A stretch of 64,000 bases of DNA. It comes from an uncultured Fibrobacter sp. GTDB taxonomy: Bacteria > Fibrobacterota > Fibrobacteria > Fibrobacterales > Fibrobacteraceae. Of the stretch, positions 49,907-57,565 are shown one piece after another (positions within the stretch are counted from its first letter, which is position 1; each line of letters begins with the position of its first letter). The translations under genes were made by a program, and so were the position numbers. The DNA lies in contig CAKUWY010000016.1 in assembly GCA_934699585.1 (NCBI GenBank), positions 14,102 to 78,101 of the forward strand. Reading direction: 5' to 3'. The notes under the pieces are model-generated. The model did no database searches. It had not been told where the DNA came from and saw nothing but the letters and a program-made list of their open reading frames with translations.

Positions 49907-50467
49907 CTACTTCACCCACTTGTCGACTTCTTTCTGGGCTTTGTCGCGTTCGTTCTGGGCCACGTGTCCGTAGATGGCAAGGCCGGGGGTCACGTTCGCG
50001 CCGGTCACCTTCTTGAGGCGGGCTACACCCGAGAGGCCGCTGCCTTCGTGAGTCACGAACGGGTGAATCGTCTTGCCCTTCAGGTTATACTTCTCGAAGA
50101 AAGTGAACATGGGCATGGGCATTTCGCCCCACCACACCGGATAGCCGACGTAAATCTCGTCGAATTCTTCGGGATTCACGTTCACCGGCTTGATTGCCGG
50201 ACGCGCGTCCTGCGCAAGTTCCTTCTTGGCCACGTTGATGCAGTCGTCGTAGCCCTTGGGGTATTCCTTTGCGGGCTCCACGTACAGAAGCGTGCCGCCC
50301 GTCTTTTTCGCAATCATCTCGGCAATGATTTCGGTATTGCCCTTGGAAATGTTCCCGACGAAATAGTTTTCATCGGCACGGGAATAGTAAACGACGAGGA
50401 TTTTCTTTTCTGCTGCCATAGAGACTCCAATGAGGATGGTTAAGAGGACGAGGATTATTTTCTTCAT
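49907..50467 (-). CDS. exported flavodoxin family protein, copy 2
   Basis: 186 residues, a close paralogue of 7082-7642 with signal peptide (LVLLTILIGVSMAAEKK) and flavin loops VVYYSRADENYFVG and VGYPVWWGEMPMPMFTFF. The start at 50467 is fixed by the signal peptide; a TATATT box lies seven bases upstream and no ribosome site is seen, so the message may be leaderless. The box TATGC-N7-GCATA lies at 50525-50541. It is convergent with phoR across eight bases. Confidence 0.85.
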   Translation of the reverse strand: MKKIILVLLTILIGVSMAAEKKILVVYYSRADENYFVGNISKGNTEIIAEMIAKKTGGTLLYVEPAKEYPKGYDDCINVAKKELAQDARPAIKPVNVNPEEFDEIYVGYPVWWGEMPMPMFTFFEKYNLKGKTIHPFVTHEGSGLSGVARLKKVTGANVTPGLAIYGHVAQNERDKAQKEVDKWVK

Positions 50468-50524
50468 AGAACATAATATAAATAATTTCAAGCCGTCTGC
50501 ACAATACGCATTTTTCATACCCAG

Positions 50525-50541
50525 TATGCGCAGGACGCATA
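50525..50541 (-). promoter_or_regulatory. putative LysR-type box before flavodoxin copy 2
   Basis: TATGC-GCAGGAC-GCATA with flanks CCCAG and GTGGAAAC, nearly the same as at 39432-39448. Confidence 0.6.
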
Positions 50542-50584
50542 GTGGAAACATCATGCCCCCCCCCCTCAAAAAGATTACAATTTT

Positions 50585-51226
50585 TCACGGTGTCACCGAT
50601 GCAGGCGAAAGCAGTTTTACAATACAGGGGTACGCAATTTCATATACGGAGTGATACGTGAATGTCGCTCCTGCCTGCGCAATCGCGTCTTGTTGCCTGG
50701 CTGACACTGCCGCGTAGGGGTATATCCCGTACATGAAAGGGAAGAACGAATAAATGAAGCCTTCGCGGTCCTTGCGTTTCATGGCGGGCATGAACTTTAC
50801 AAGCAACCTCTCCACGGTATCTATCGATTTTCCGTAAACCTTCTTGTATTCAATCATGTTCTCGATGCGGCTGTTTTCTTCCATGGCGTAGTGATTCATG
50901 GTCATGAGTTTCAGCAGTTGCAGTCGGCGTTCAAGGGTCTTTGAAATTTCGCGGGCAAGGCCCTTTGGGGCAAGCCTTTCGTGACTATCTAGGACCTGTT
51001 CCAAATCGGTTATCCAGCGTTCATATTCCCTAACCAGCAGCGCAAGAAAAATTTCTTCCTTTGTCTGGAAGTAATTGTAAATGGAAGTGCGCCCGAAACT
51101 GGTCCGGGCACCGATTTCCTTGAGCGTCACGTCCTTGAAATTCATGGTGCGATAGAGTTCTTCGCACACATCCACGATTTCTTTCTTGTGGGCGTCCGCC
51201 AGTTCTTTCGAAACGGTCTTTGGCAT
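50585..51226 (-). CDS. TetR family transcriptional regulator
   Basis: A 213-residue TetR regulator. The N-terminal helix-turn-helix is VTLKEIGARTSFGRTSIYNY, followed by FQTKEEIFLALL. The ligand domain is of the type seen next to hydrolase or efflux genes. It starts one base after the hydrolase stop and so is the second gene of that operon. Two TGACAyCGTGTCA palindromes flank the promoter of the operon, most likely its operators, giving autoregulation. Confidence 0.85.
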   Translation of the reverse strand: MPKTVSKELADAHKKEIVDVCEELYRTMNFKDVTLKEIGARTSFGRTSIYNYFQTKEEIFLALLVREYERWITDLEQVLDSHERLAPKGLAREISKTLERRLQLLKLMTMNHYAMEENSRIENMIEYKKVYGKSIDTVERLLVKFMPAMKRKDREGFIYSFFPFMYGIYPYAAVSARQQDAIAQAGATFTYHSVYEIAYPCIVKLLSPASVTP

Positions 51227-51227
51227 A

Positions 51228-52355
51228 TCACTTGTTCAGGTTCTTGGTAAAGAATTCCTCGTACTTCGCAAACGGAATCTTGTCGAAGTTGTCGTAAAGA
51301 TCGGTATGCACGGCATCTTTCACAATCAGGATTTCCTTGTTGCCGACTACGGCGCTCTTGCCTTCGGGGGCCTTGCCTGTCATTTTTTCAAAAGCGGTTT
51401 CGCCAAAATAGCGGCTGTGCGCCTTTTCGCCATGGGCAAGGAGCACGGGTGTCTGGATTTCGTTCACGAAGGCGAGCATTTTCGTGTTCATGAGCGACGT
51501 GAGCGTTGTCATCTTGAAACCGTCATTGGAACCCAGGGAGCGTTCATGGTAGCCGCGATCGGTGCGGTAGTAGGCGTAATAGTCCTTCACGTACTGCGGA
51601 GCGTCTTCGGGCATGGGAGCCGAGCCCCATCCGCCAGCATTCTTGTATGTGCCGGTCTTGAAGTCTTCGGTACGCTGTTCACTCAGCGCCTTGCGGAATG
51701 CGTCGCGCGATGCGACGTTGTCGTCCTTGTCGAAATAGCCATTCTGGAAAACGCGGCTCATGTCGTACATGGTCACAACGAGGGTCGCCTTGATTCGGGT
51801 ATCGATGGCCGCGGCATCCAGCGCGTAGCCACCCCAGCCACAAATGCCGATAATGCCAATTTTTTCGGGATCCACAAAGTCGCGGGTCGCGAGGTAATCG
51901 ACAGCGGCCTGGAAGTCTTCGGTATTGATGTTCGGGGCGTTCATACCGCGCGGCTCGCCACCCGATTCACCCGTAAACGAAGGGTCGAAGGCAAGCGTAA
52001 CAAACCCGCGTTCCGCCATCTGGCTCGCGTGCAGGCCCGATGTCTGTTCCTTGACGGCTCCGTACGGGCCGGCAACCGCCATGGCCGCAAACTTTTCACC
52101 CGGCTTAACCGTAGCGGGCATGTAAAGGTCGCCTGCGAGTTCAATGCCAAAATGGTTCTTGAAACGCACATGGGTACGGGTAATCTTGTCCGAAATCTTG
52201 AACGTGTAATGCTCTTCGACCGTTTTTACCTCTTTGGCGGCTGTCGATTCTTGCGAATCCTTGCTGCTGCGTTCCTGGTTGCAGGCGACAAGCCCAACGG
52301 CAAGCACTCCGAGGAAACCTGCCGCAATCATGCACTTCTTGGTCGAAAAATTCAT
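51228..52355 (-). CDS. lipoprotein alpha/beta hydrolase with cysteine elbow, copy 2
   Basis: A 375-residue paralogue of the hydrolase at 13285: lipobox-like G-L-V-A-C, AMAVAGPYGAVKEQTSGLHA, LAFDPSFTGESGGEPRG, elbow IIGICGWGGYAL and VKDAVHTDLYDNFDK. The N-terminal spacer is short and S/E-rich. It is the first gene of the operon with the TetR regulator. A weak TATGC-type box lies about 100 bases upstream, besides the TetR sites, so it may be controlled by both. Confidence 0.8.
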   Translation of the reverse strand: MNFSTKKCMIAAGFLGVLAVGLVACNQERSSKDSQESTAAKEVKTVEEHYTFKISDKITRTHVRFKNHFGIELAGDLYMPATVKPGEKFAAMAVAGPYGAVKEQTSGLHASQMAERGFVTLAFDPSFTGESGGEPRGMNAPNINTEDFQAAVDYLATRDFVDPEKIGIIGICGWGGYALDAAAIDTRIKATLVVTMYDMSRVFQNGYFDKDDNVASRDAFRKALSEQRTEDFKTGTYKNAGGWGSAPMPEDAPQYVKDYYAYYRTDRGYHERSLGSNDGFKMTTLTSLMNTKMLAFVNEIQTPVLLAHGEKAHSRYFGETAFEKMTGKAPEGKSAVVGNKEILIVKDAVHTDLYDNFDKIPFAKYEEFFTKNLNK

Positions 52356-52371
52356 AAGAAACTCCTATTTT

Positions 52372-52426
52372 TGACATCGTGTCAGTTTTACGCCATTCAA
52401 TATACACTATTTCTGACACCGTGTCA
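52372..52426 (-). promoter_or_regulatory. twin TetR operators and promoter
   Basis: TGACATCGTGTCA (52372-52384) and TGACACCGTGTCA (52414-52426) are perfect or near-perfect 13-bp palindromes with centres 42 bp apart, four helical turns. A minus-strand TATATT box lies between them at about 52399-52404. Confidence 0.75.
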
Positions 52427-52452
52427 AGATATTTTTGGAAAATTCTTATTAT

Positions 52453-52490
52453 TTGCCTAAAAAGCATGGCTACTCATAGCCAATAAGTAT
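52453..52490 (-). promoter_or_regulatory. degenerate LysR-type box before the TetR/hydrolase operon
   Basis: On the minus strand GAATACTTATTGGCTATGAG is followed by CATGC-TTTTTAG-GCAAA, the same layout as at 15098-15143 but with one imperfect palindrome arm. Confidence 0.45.
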
Positions 52491-52548
52491 TCGCAAGCAT
52501 CGTCCAGGAAAACCGCAGACAAACGGAACTCGAAAATACAGACAAAAA

Positions 52549-52599
52549 ATGAAGCAAATTGCCGCCCTCGATACGGGCCACCGCTACGAAAACTGGTGA
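52549..52599 (+). pseudogene. orphan aldo/keto reductase 3' tail
   Basis: ATG 52549 reads MKQIAALDTGHRYENW and a stop, matching the C-terminus MRQIAAINTGNRYENW of the aldo/keto reductase at 12336-13283. Upstream sequence is not homologous and there is no ribosome site, so this is the tail of a lost gene. The rest of 52356-52699 holds only regulatory sites and AT-rich DNA. Confidence 0.75.
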
Positions 52600-52699
52600 A
52601 AAAGAAATTATCATAGTACTTTACCCGCAAAAACAAGCCCTTCTTTTTTTTTCAAGTCCGTTTTTTTATTAAATTCTCCCTAAAACAACAGGATACACT

Positions 52700-53503
52700 A
52701 TGGACAAGAAAATTTTTTTCGTGGGAACCGGCAATATGGGAGGAGCAATCCTCCGCGGTCTCCTTTCTGCAGGTACAACGGCAAGCAATATCTTCTTTTT
52801 GGAGCCTAACGACAAAGCGGCCGAAACCTACACCGCTCTCGGCTGCGTCCGCAAGTCAAGTTTTGCCGACGGCGTGTCTGCCGCAGATGTGACATTCCTT
52901 TGCGTGAAGCCCCAAATTTTCAAGTTGGTTTCTGCCGAATGGAATTCGGCAATGTCTTCCATAAAAGCTGAAAAAACTTTCATCAGCATCATGGCGGGAG
53001 TCAAGCGGGAATCGCTCATCGCTGCTCTCGGGAGCAAGAACCAGGTGCTCCGCGTGATGCCGAACCTGCCGCTTACGGTGGGCAGGGGCACGGTGGCGCT
53101 TGCCACCGACGGCGTCTCCGAAGACACTCTGAAGACCGCCGAAGAAATTTTTGGAACCATCGGAGTCACCTGTCGCGTCACCGAAAACTTGATGGACGCC
53201 GTCACCGGACTTTCCGGTAGTGCCCCCGCCTACGTCTTCGAGTTCATCGAAGGCCTTACCCGCGGAGGCGTCAAAGCTGGTCTCACCCGTGACGTGGCGC
53301 TGAAACTCACCCTCGGGACTATCGAAGGGGCCGTAGAACTGGTGAAGCAGTCCGGCAAAAGTCCAAGCGACCTCTGTGCCATGGTCTGCTCCCCTGGCGG
53401 CACCACCATCGCTGGCGTTGACGCTCTCGAAGAAGGCGCTTTCCGCAGCACCCTCATCAAAGCCGTTGTGGCAGGCACTAAAAGAAGTAAGGAATTAGGA
53501 TAG
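52700..53503 (+). CDS. proC: pyrroline-5-carboxylate reductase
   Basis: A 267-residue ProC, the last step of proline synthesis. FFVGTGNMGGAILRGLL is the NADPH-binding loop, FLCVKPQIF and LRVMPNLPLTVGRGT follow, and the C-terminal signature is SPGGTTIAGVDALEEGAFRS. AGGA precedes the start. A 5' remnant of the sigma-54 activator gene at 57566 begins two bases after its stop. Confidence 0.93.
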   Translation: MDKKIFFVGTGNMGGAILRGLLSAGTTASNIFFLEPNDKAAETYTALGCVRKSSFADGVSAADVTFLCVKPQIFKLVSAEWNSAMSSIKAEKTFISIMAGVKRESLIAALGSKNQVLRVMPNLPLTVGRGTVALATDGVSEDTLKTAEEIFGTIGVTCRVTENLMDAVTGLSGSAPAYVFEFIEGLTRGGVKAGLTRDVALKLTLGTIEGAVELVKQSGKSPSDLCAMVCSPGGTTIAGVDALEEGAFRSTLIKAVVAGTKRSKELG

Positions 53504-53504
53504 T

Positions 53505-53609
53505 TTGTCCTCCATCCAGTTATTCTCCAACGAAACCGACACATCCGCCTTTATCCAGGATGTGCTTTCGTCCGTGAACTACGAACTGGAAACCTGGACC
53601 GCCTGGTGA
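53505..53609 (+). pseudogene. 5' remnant of the sigma-54 activator gene
   Basis: From TTG 53505 the frame reads SSIQLFSNETDTSAFIQDVL after the first residue and continues to TWTAW, then a stop. It is about 97 percent identical at DNA level to 57566-57667, the start of the intact activator gene. The match ends at GCCTGG. It marks the left edge of an insertion that carries the genes 53625-57254. Confidence 0.85.
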
Positions 53610-53624
53610 AAAAAACAGCACCAA

Positions 53625-54578
53625 CTACCGCAGGCTCTCCATAAGCGATTTGGAATATTCCCTTCTCCCATCTGAGGAAAGGTGTATATAATCCGAAAAA
53701 AATTTAGGATCAGAAGAATTGAAGGGTACCACGGCAACATTTTCGGAAACATCCCCCCGGGGTAATCTTTTCGCAGTTTCTTCGGACAAGTAATACAGCA
53801 CATGCAGGGAATCCAATAGTGCCCCATATTCTTCCATGATGGATATGTATCTTGAATCCACTACACTTTGGTATTTGGGAGTTTCAATAAAGGCGAGTTG
53901 AATGCCTTGTTGTCTGCAAAAAGCCACCATTTCGCGGATAGCAACAACCTGTTCCCTGCGAAGGTTCAACTGAGAAATTTCTACTTCGAGAGATTGGAGA
54001 ATAGTGACGGAATCCCTACCTGCCACGTCCAAGATGTTTCCACCCCTGTAGTAACGTTTTTCGACAAGCGGTTTGTGCAAGAACCACGTCAGTAAATTTT
54101 CGTTATTGGAGGTAACAAGCATCTGCCACAAAGTACTAACCGTCATGTCTCCGTTGGCTCTCAACTTTTTCCACAGATTCATCTTAAAGCGTAAATCGGT
54201 ATGCAAGAAAATCCTATCGTCACTGACCTTAGATTGTTCCACAACCGAAAAAGCATACATATCAATGAAAATTCGTTTGGGAACAAAATTGTAGCGAGCC
54301 AAATAGTGGATTTCCTCATTTTCAATAATCGGCTGGTTGCCGTTGTATGCCAAAATCCACGAATCCGGATATCTAGACGCCAGTGCATAAATGTCGAGCC
54401 CCTGCCTAAACATACTGGATCCCAAGAATAAGGTGCCCGCTTTGGAATTCCCCGAAATCAAGGGGGAAAAACCATAGGTGGAATCCCGTAACAATAAATA
54501 AGCATACTCATTTTTTAGCAAAACGAATGCCGAACACACGCCCAAAACCAAAACAAAAATTATCAACAACCGTTTCAT
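53625..54578 (-). CDS. DltD/AlgJ-like SGNH protein
   Basis: A 317-residue protein with an N-terminal membrane segment (IIFVLVLGVCSAFVLL). TLFLGSSMFRQGLDIYAL carries the G-x-S of an SGNH-like esterase, NGNQPIIENEE holds a possible oxyanion N, and SDYIHLSSDGRREYSKSL provides D-x-x-H near the end. It follows the MBOAT gene by three bases, as acyl-transfer partners do in alginate or teichoic acid systems. The acceptor is unknown. Confidence 0.75.
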   Translation of the reverse strand: MKRLLIIFVLVLGVCSAFVLLKNEYAYLLLRDSTYGFSPLISGNSKAGTLFLGSSMFRQGLDIYALASRYPDSWILAYNGNQPIIENEEIHYLARYNFVPKRIFIDMYAFSVVEQSKVSDDRIFLHTDLRFKMNLWKKLRANGDMTVSTLWQMLVTSNNENLLTWFLHKPLVEKRYYRGGNILDVAGRDSVTILQSLEVEISQLNLRREQVVAIREMVAFCRQQGIQLAFIETPKYQSVVDSRYISIMEEYGALLDSLHVLYYLSEETAKRLPRGDVSENVAVVPFNSSDPKFFSDYIHLSSDGRREYSKSLMESLR

Positions 54579-54581
54579 ATT

Positions 54582-55958
54582 CTAGAAGTTGGCATATAGA
54601 AAAGGTGACTCGCCCACAAACCCGAAAAGAATAATGCAAAACATCTGAATGGTGGCAAAAGTAAATGGATAGCACCTACCCCTTTCTTCAAGGAGTTCCT
54701 GAACGAACAGAATTAATACCATCAAGATCGATACCAAGAAATAGGCCAAGCAGGCATTAGAAAAGGTAAAAGGGAGTATGGAACGTGAAACAACGTCACT
54801 CGAAATAGCAAAATCCCTTACAGAGTGGACAATGTAGCCCACCGCTGCGTCCATAGATTTCGCCTTGAAAAAGATCCAACCAATCACAACAGCAAAGAGC
54901 GTAAAAAGACACCCCAAACAGCGTTTCACCCTAGATGCTTGAGGACATTCTATTCTGGGTGTAAGAACATTCAATATCCCGTGATATACGCCCCAGAATA
55001 GATAGTGGAGGGCACTGCCATGCCAAGCGCCACAGGCTACGAATGTACACAGGACATTCCGCACATGCCTTACCGCAGTAACACGGCTTCCGCCTAAAGG
55101 AATGTAAATGTAATCCCTAAGCCACGAAGAAAGGGAAATATGCCAGCGCCGCCAAAAATCCCTGATGTCGTGAGAAAAATAGGGACGTGTAAAATTTGGA
55201 CTGCAGCGGAACCCAAACAAGTTCGTGATACCGATGGCAATTTCTGAATAGCCCGCAAAATCGCAATAAAGTTGTACCGTAAAGAGGATTGCGGCAAGGA
55301 TACACGCTATCGAAGGGTAAATGGACGGATTATCGAAAATGACATTGACATAGAAATTCAGCCGATCAGCAATGACCACCTTCTTGAACAGTCCCGAAAG
55401 AATAAGGAGAGCCCCCTGCTCTACAAGGGTGGGAGAAGGCCTCGCCATGGTCATGAATTGAGGACACATTTCGGTAGCACGAGTAATGGGGCCCGAAAGT
55501 AGATGAGGAAAAAAAGAAACATACAGGCCATAATTTACAAGAGACTTTTCTTCCTGAATTTTTCCGGTAAATACATCAGCAAGGTAACTGATGGCTTTGA
55601 AACTATAGTAGGATATTCCTAGCGGCAAGACGATTCCCTTTAACGATATCTGGAACACCTCCGCAAAGAATCCGTAATACTTGAAGGCAAAAAGGACCAA
55701 AATTATTCCCAAAATTCCAATGCAAAGTTCTTTTTTACCTGATTGTCCACAGATTCTTTTTTCAGAGATTTTTTTACCTACAAACCAGGAAAAAAGAATT
55801 TCTAGAGCCAGCAGGCCCAAAAAATGGATATCGCACCACCCATAAAAACCGGCACTAGCCAACAGTAAAAACCAACGTCTCGACCTCTGGGGCAAAATAG
55901 CACAGACAAGTACGCAGCAAATAGAAAAGGCCAATATTGAGTAGGTCGAAAAAAACAT
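54582..55958 (-). CDS. MBOAT family O-acyltransferase, AlgI/DltB-like
   Basis: About 458 residues with many membrane helices. GISYYSFKAISYLADVFTG, FWRRWHISLSSWLRDYIYIP and the catalytic histidine in ACGAWHGSALHYLFWGVYHG are the MBOAT motifs of the AlgI branch. It would move acyl groups across the membrane to an envelope polymer. The start at ATG 55958 is preferred; a TTG three codons upstream is in frame. A TATATT box lies eight bases upstream. Confidence 0.88.
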   Translation of the reverse strand: MFFSTYSILAFSICCVLVCAILPQRSRRWFLLLASAGFYGWCDIHFLGLLALEILFSWFVGKKISEKRICGQSGKKELCIGILGIILVLFAFKYYGFFAEVFQISLKGIVLPLGISYYSFKAISYLADVFTGKIQEEKSLVNYGLYVSFFPHLLSGPITRATEMCPQFMTMARPSPTLVEQGALLILSGLFKKVVIADRLNFYVNVIFDNPSIYPSIACILAAILFTVQLYCDFAGYSEIAIGITNLFGFRCSPNFTRPYFSHDIRDFWRRWHISLSSWLRDYIYIPLGGSRVTAVRHVRNVLCTFVACGAWHGSALHYLFWGVYHGILNVLTPRIECPQASRVKRCLGCLFTLFAVVIGWIFFKAKSMDAAVGYIVHSVRDFAISSDVVSRSILPFTFSNACLAYFLVSILMVLILFVQELLEERGRCYPFTFATIQMFCIILFGFVGESPFLYANF

Positions 55959-56025
55959 ACCTAACAAATATAGATTATTTCAACCTACCTCGCTAAAGAC
56001 AGACATTATTGCTATCTTTTAGAAC

Positions 56026-56637
56026 ATGGTTTTGCACCTGGTACCGTCCACTCTAGCCTTTGTTCTTGCGTTCTCCCTTTTCGGCTGCGAAAGTACAGAT
56101 AGCGAGAATTCAGAACTTTGCTTTGTTGGGGATTCCATCACTCATCTCTGGGATCTAGATTATTATTTTCCAACATTCAGCACGCACAAACATGCCGTAA
56201 GCGGGGCCGTGCTAGCGGATGTCGCCTCCTGGGACACCGGCGACTGCAGGGGTATTCCTGTAATTTTCTTGATAGGGACAAATGACTTATGGAGCGGAAT
56301 AAACGCAGACACTCTTACAGAATCATTTATGCAAGATTTTACAAATCAATATGTTGAGCAGGCTAGGCTTTTTTCGGCAAGCAAACTTTATGCGATATCC
56401 CTGTTACCTCGTACCACAAAAGTAGAAACCAGAAAAATCAACATTCAGATTCAACTCCTAAACAAACGACTCCGCGAGGCGCTTGACGCATCAAAGATCT
56501 CATACAAGTTTATTGATGTTCAATCGGTGTTTCTCGATATGGATTCAAAAATCCACGATGACTACTATTCCGATGGTTTGCACTTGACGCAAGAAGGCTA
56601 CGAAACGCTTAGCCAAAAAATTTCGGAGGCCCTATGA
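56026..56637 (+). CDS. lipoprotein SGNH/GDSL hydrolase
   Basis: A 203-residue SGNH hydrolase with a lipobox-like S-L-F-G-C. Block I is LCFVGDSITHLWD (Ser), block III is FLIGTNDLW (G-x-N-D), and block V is YYSDGLHLTQEGYE (D-x-x-H). It would remove ester-linked groups from an envelope glycan. It is divergent from the MBOAT gene, with which it probably functions. The stop overlaps the next gene by four bases. Confidence 0.85.
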   Translation: MVLHLVPSTLAFVLAFSLFGCESTDSENSELCFVGDSITHLWDLDYYFPTFSTHKHAVSGAVLADVASWDTGDCRGIPVIFLIGTNDLWSGINADTLTESFMQDFTNQYVEQARLFSASKLYAISLLPRTTKVETRKINIQIQLLNKRLREALDASKISYKFIDVQSVFLDMDSKIHDDYYSDGLHLTQEGYETLSQKISEAL

Positions 56638-57254
56638 AAAAATGGATTGGTCTTATTTTCCTTGCCATGCTCAGCGGGCTCTCCTGCGCCGCAGATTTAC
56701 AGAGTTCCAACATAGAGGCATTCCTGGGCATGAGAAACAACCGCTACGCATTTTTGGGCGTAGACTGGAATAAACGTTTTGGCATGGCCATAGAAAACTC
56801 CGTCCTAGTGCAAAAAGTAAATTTGCAATATGTGCGCATAGCCCCTTTCTACCATAGGGAACTAAAACATAGACTGGATGTTTCCTACACGATATATGCT
56901 GGCACCCGGTATGACAGGGAATTCTACGACTTTGGCTCAAGACTAGGGGCAACATTCAAAATTCACCCCAGGTTTCTGCTCCTGGACGGGATTGTCCAAC
57001 CCTTTTACGACAGTGACATGGGGCGTAACATAGGCTATCTGTTCGAGGGCAAAAGCTTCCTGATACCGGAAGTAGCCCTTTATGCAAATTACAAGAATCT
57101 GCCCGAGTACCGAGCACTAGAACACAGGGTCTCTGTCGGTCTTCAGTTCTCGGTCAACAACCTTACTGTCAAGCCGGAATTATCCACACCTACGGACTGG
57201 GAAATGCAATGGACTCGTGTTTCCGTGTCCTTCCTGTACCGCTACCCCACCTGA
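56634..57254 (+). CDS. probable outer-membrane beta-barrel protein
   Basis: A 206-residue protein with a signal peptide (IGLIFLAMLSGLSCAAD). Alternating polar/aromatic strands (NRYAFLGVDWNKRFGMAIEN; LDVSYTIYAGTRYDREFYDF) and a final aromatic strand VSVSFLYRYPT suggest a barrel. I do not recognise a family. It overlaps the SGNH gene by four bases (ATGA). Confidence 0.65.
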   Translation: MKKWIGLIFLAMLSGLSCAADLQSSNIEAFLGMRNNRYAFLGVDWNKRFGMAIENSVLVQKVNLQYVRIAPFYHRELKHRLDVSYTIYAGTRYDREFYDFGSRLGATFKIHPRFLLLDGIVQPFYDSDMGRNIGYLFEGKSFLIPEVALYANYKNLPEYRALEHRVSVGLQFSVNNLTVKPELSTPTDWEMQWTRVSVSFLYRYPT

Positions 57255-57565
57255 CACCTAAAAGATTTCCCAACTTGCGAGAGTTTCTTTTTTTTTAAGA
57301 AAAACCTATTCGGACGCAAACCGTTTGGATGAAACGGCACAACCTTTACGCAGGTCAATGACGGAACTGTCCGTGCCGTCATTAATGATGGTCTGAATAA
57401 GCAAATATTCTGCTTGTAAATTGAATAATTCTTATTTGCTCACTTTTTATTTTTTATTTTTTTCTTCTTGCCACCACCCTTCTCGAAATACGAAACCTAA
57501 TACCAAATCGCCAATCAACAACCACAATCTAACTACTACCACCTACAATCTATAACATCTCACTC
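57255..57565. other. intergenic region with possible gene remnant
   Basis: A hairpin AATGACGG/CCGTCATT lies at 57357-57383. On the minus strand 57306-57424 one frame reads AEYLLIQTIINDGTDSSVI and on to SSKRFASE before a stop, with coding-like composition but no start; it may be a gene tail. The last 100 bases are low-complexity, rich in AAC/CTA, and lead into the activator gene. No usual ribosome site is seen. Confidence 0.35.
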
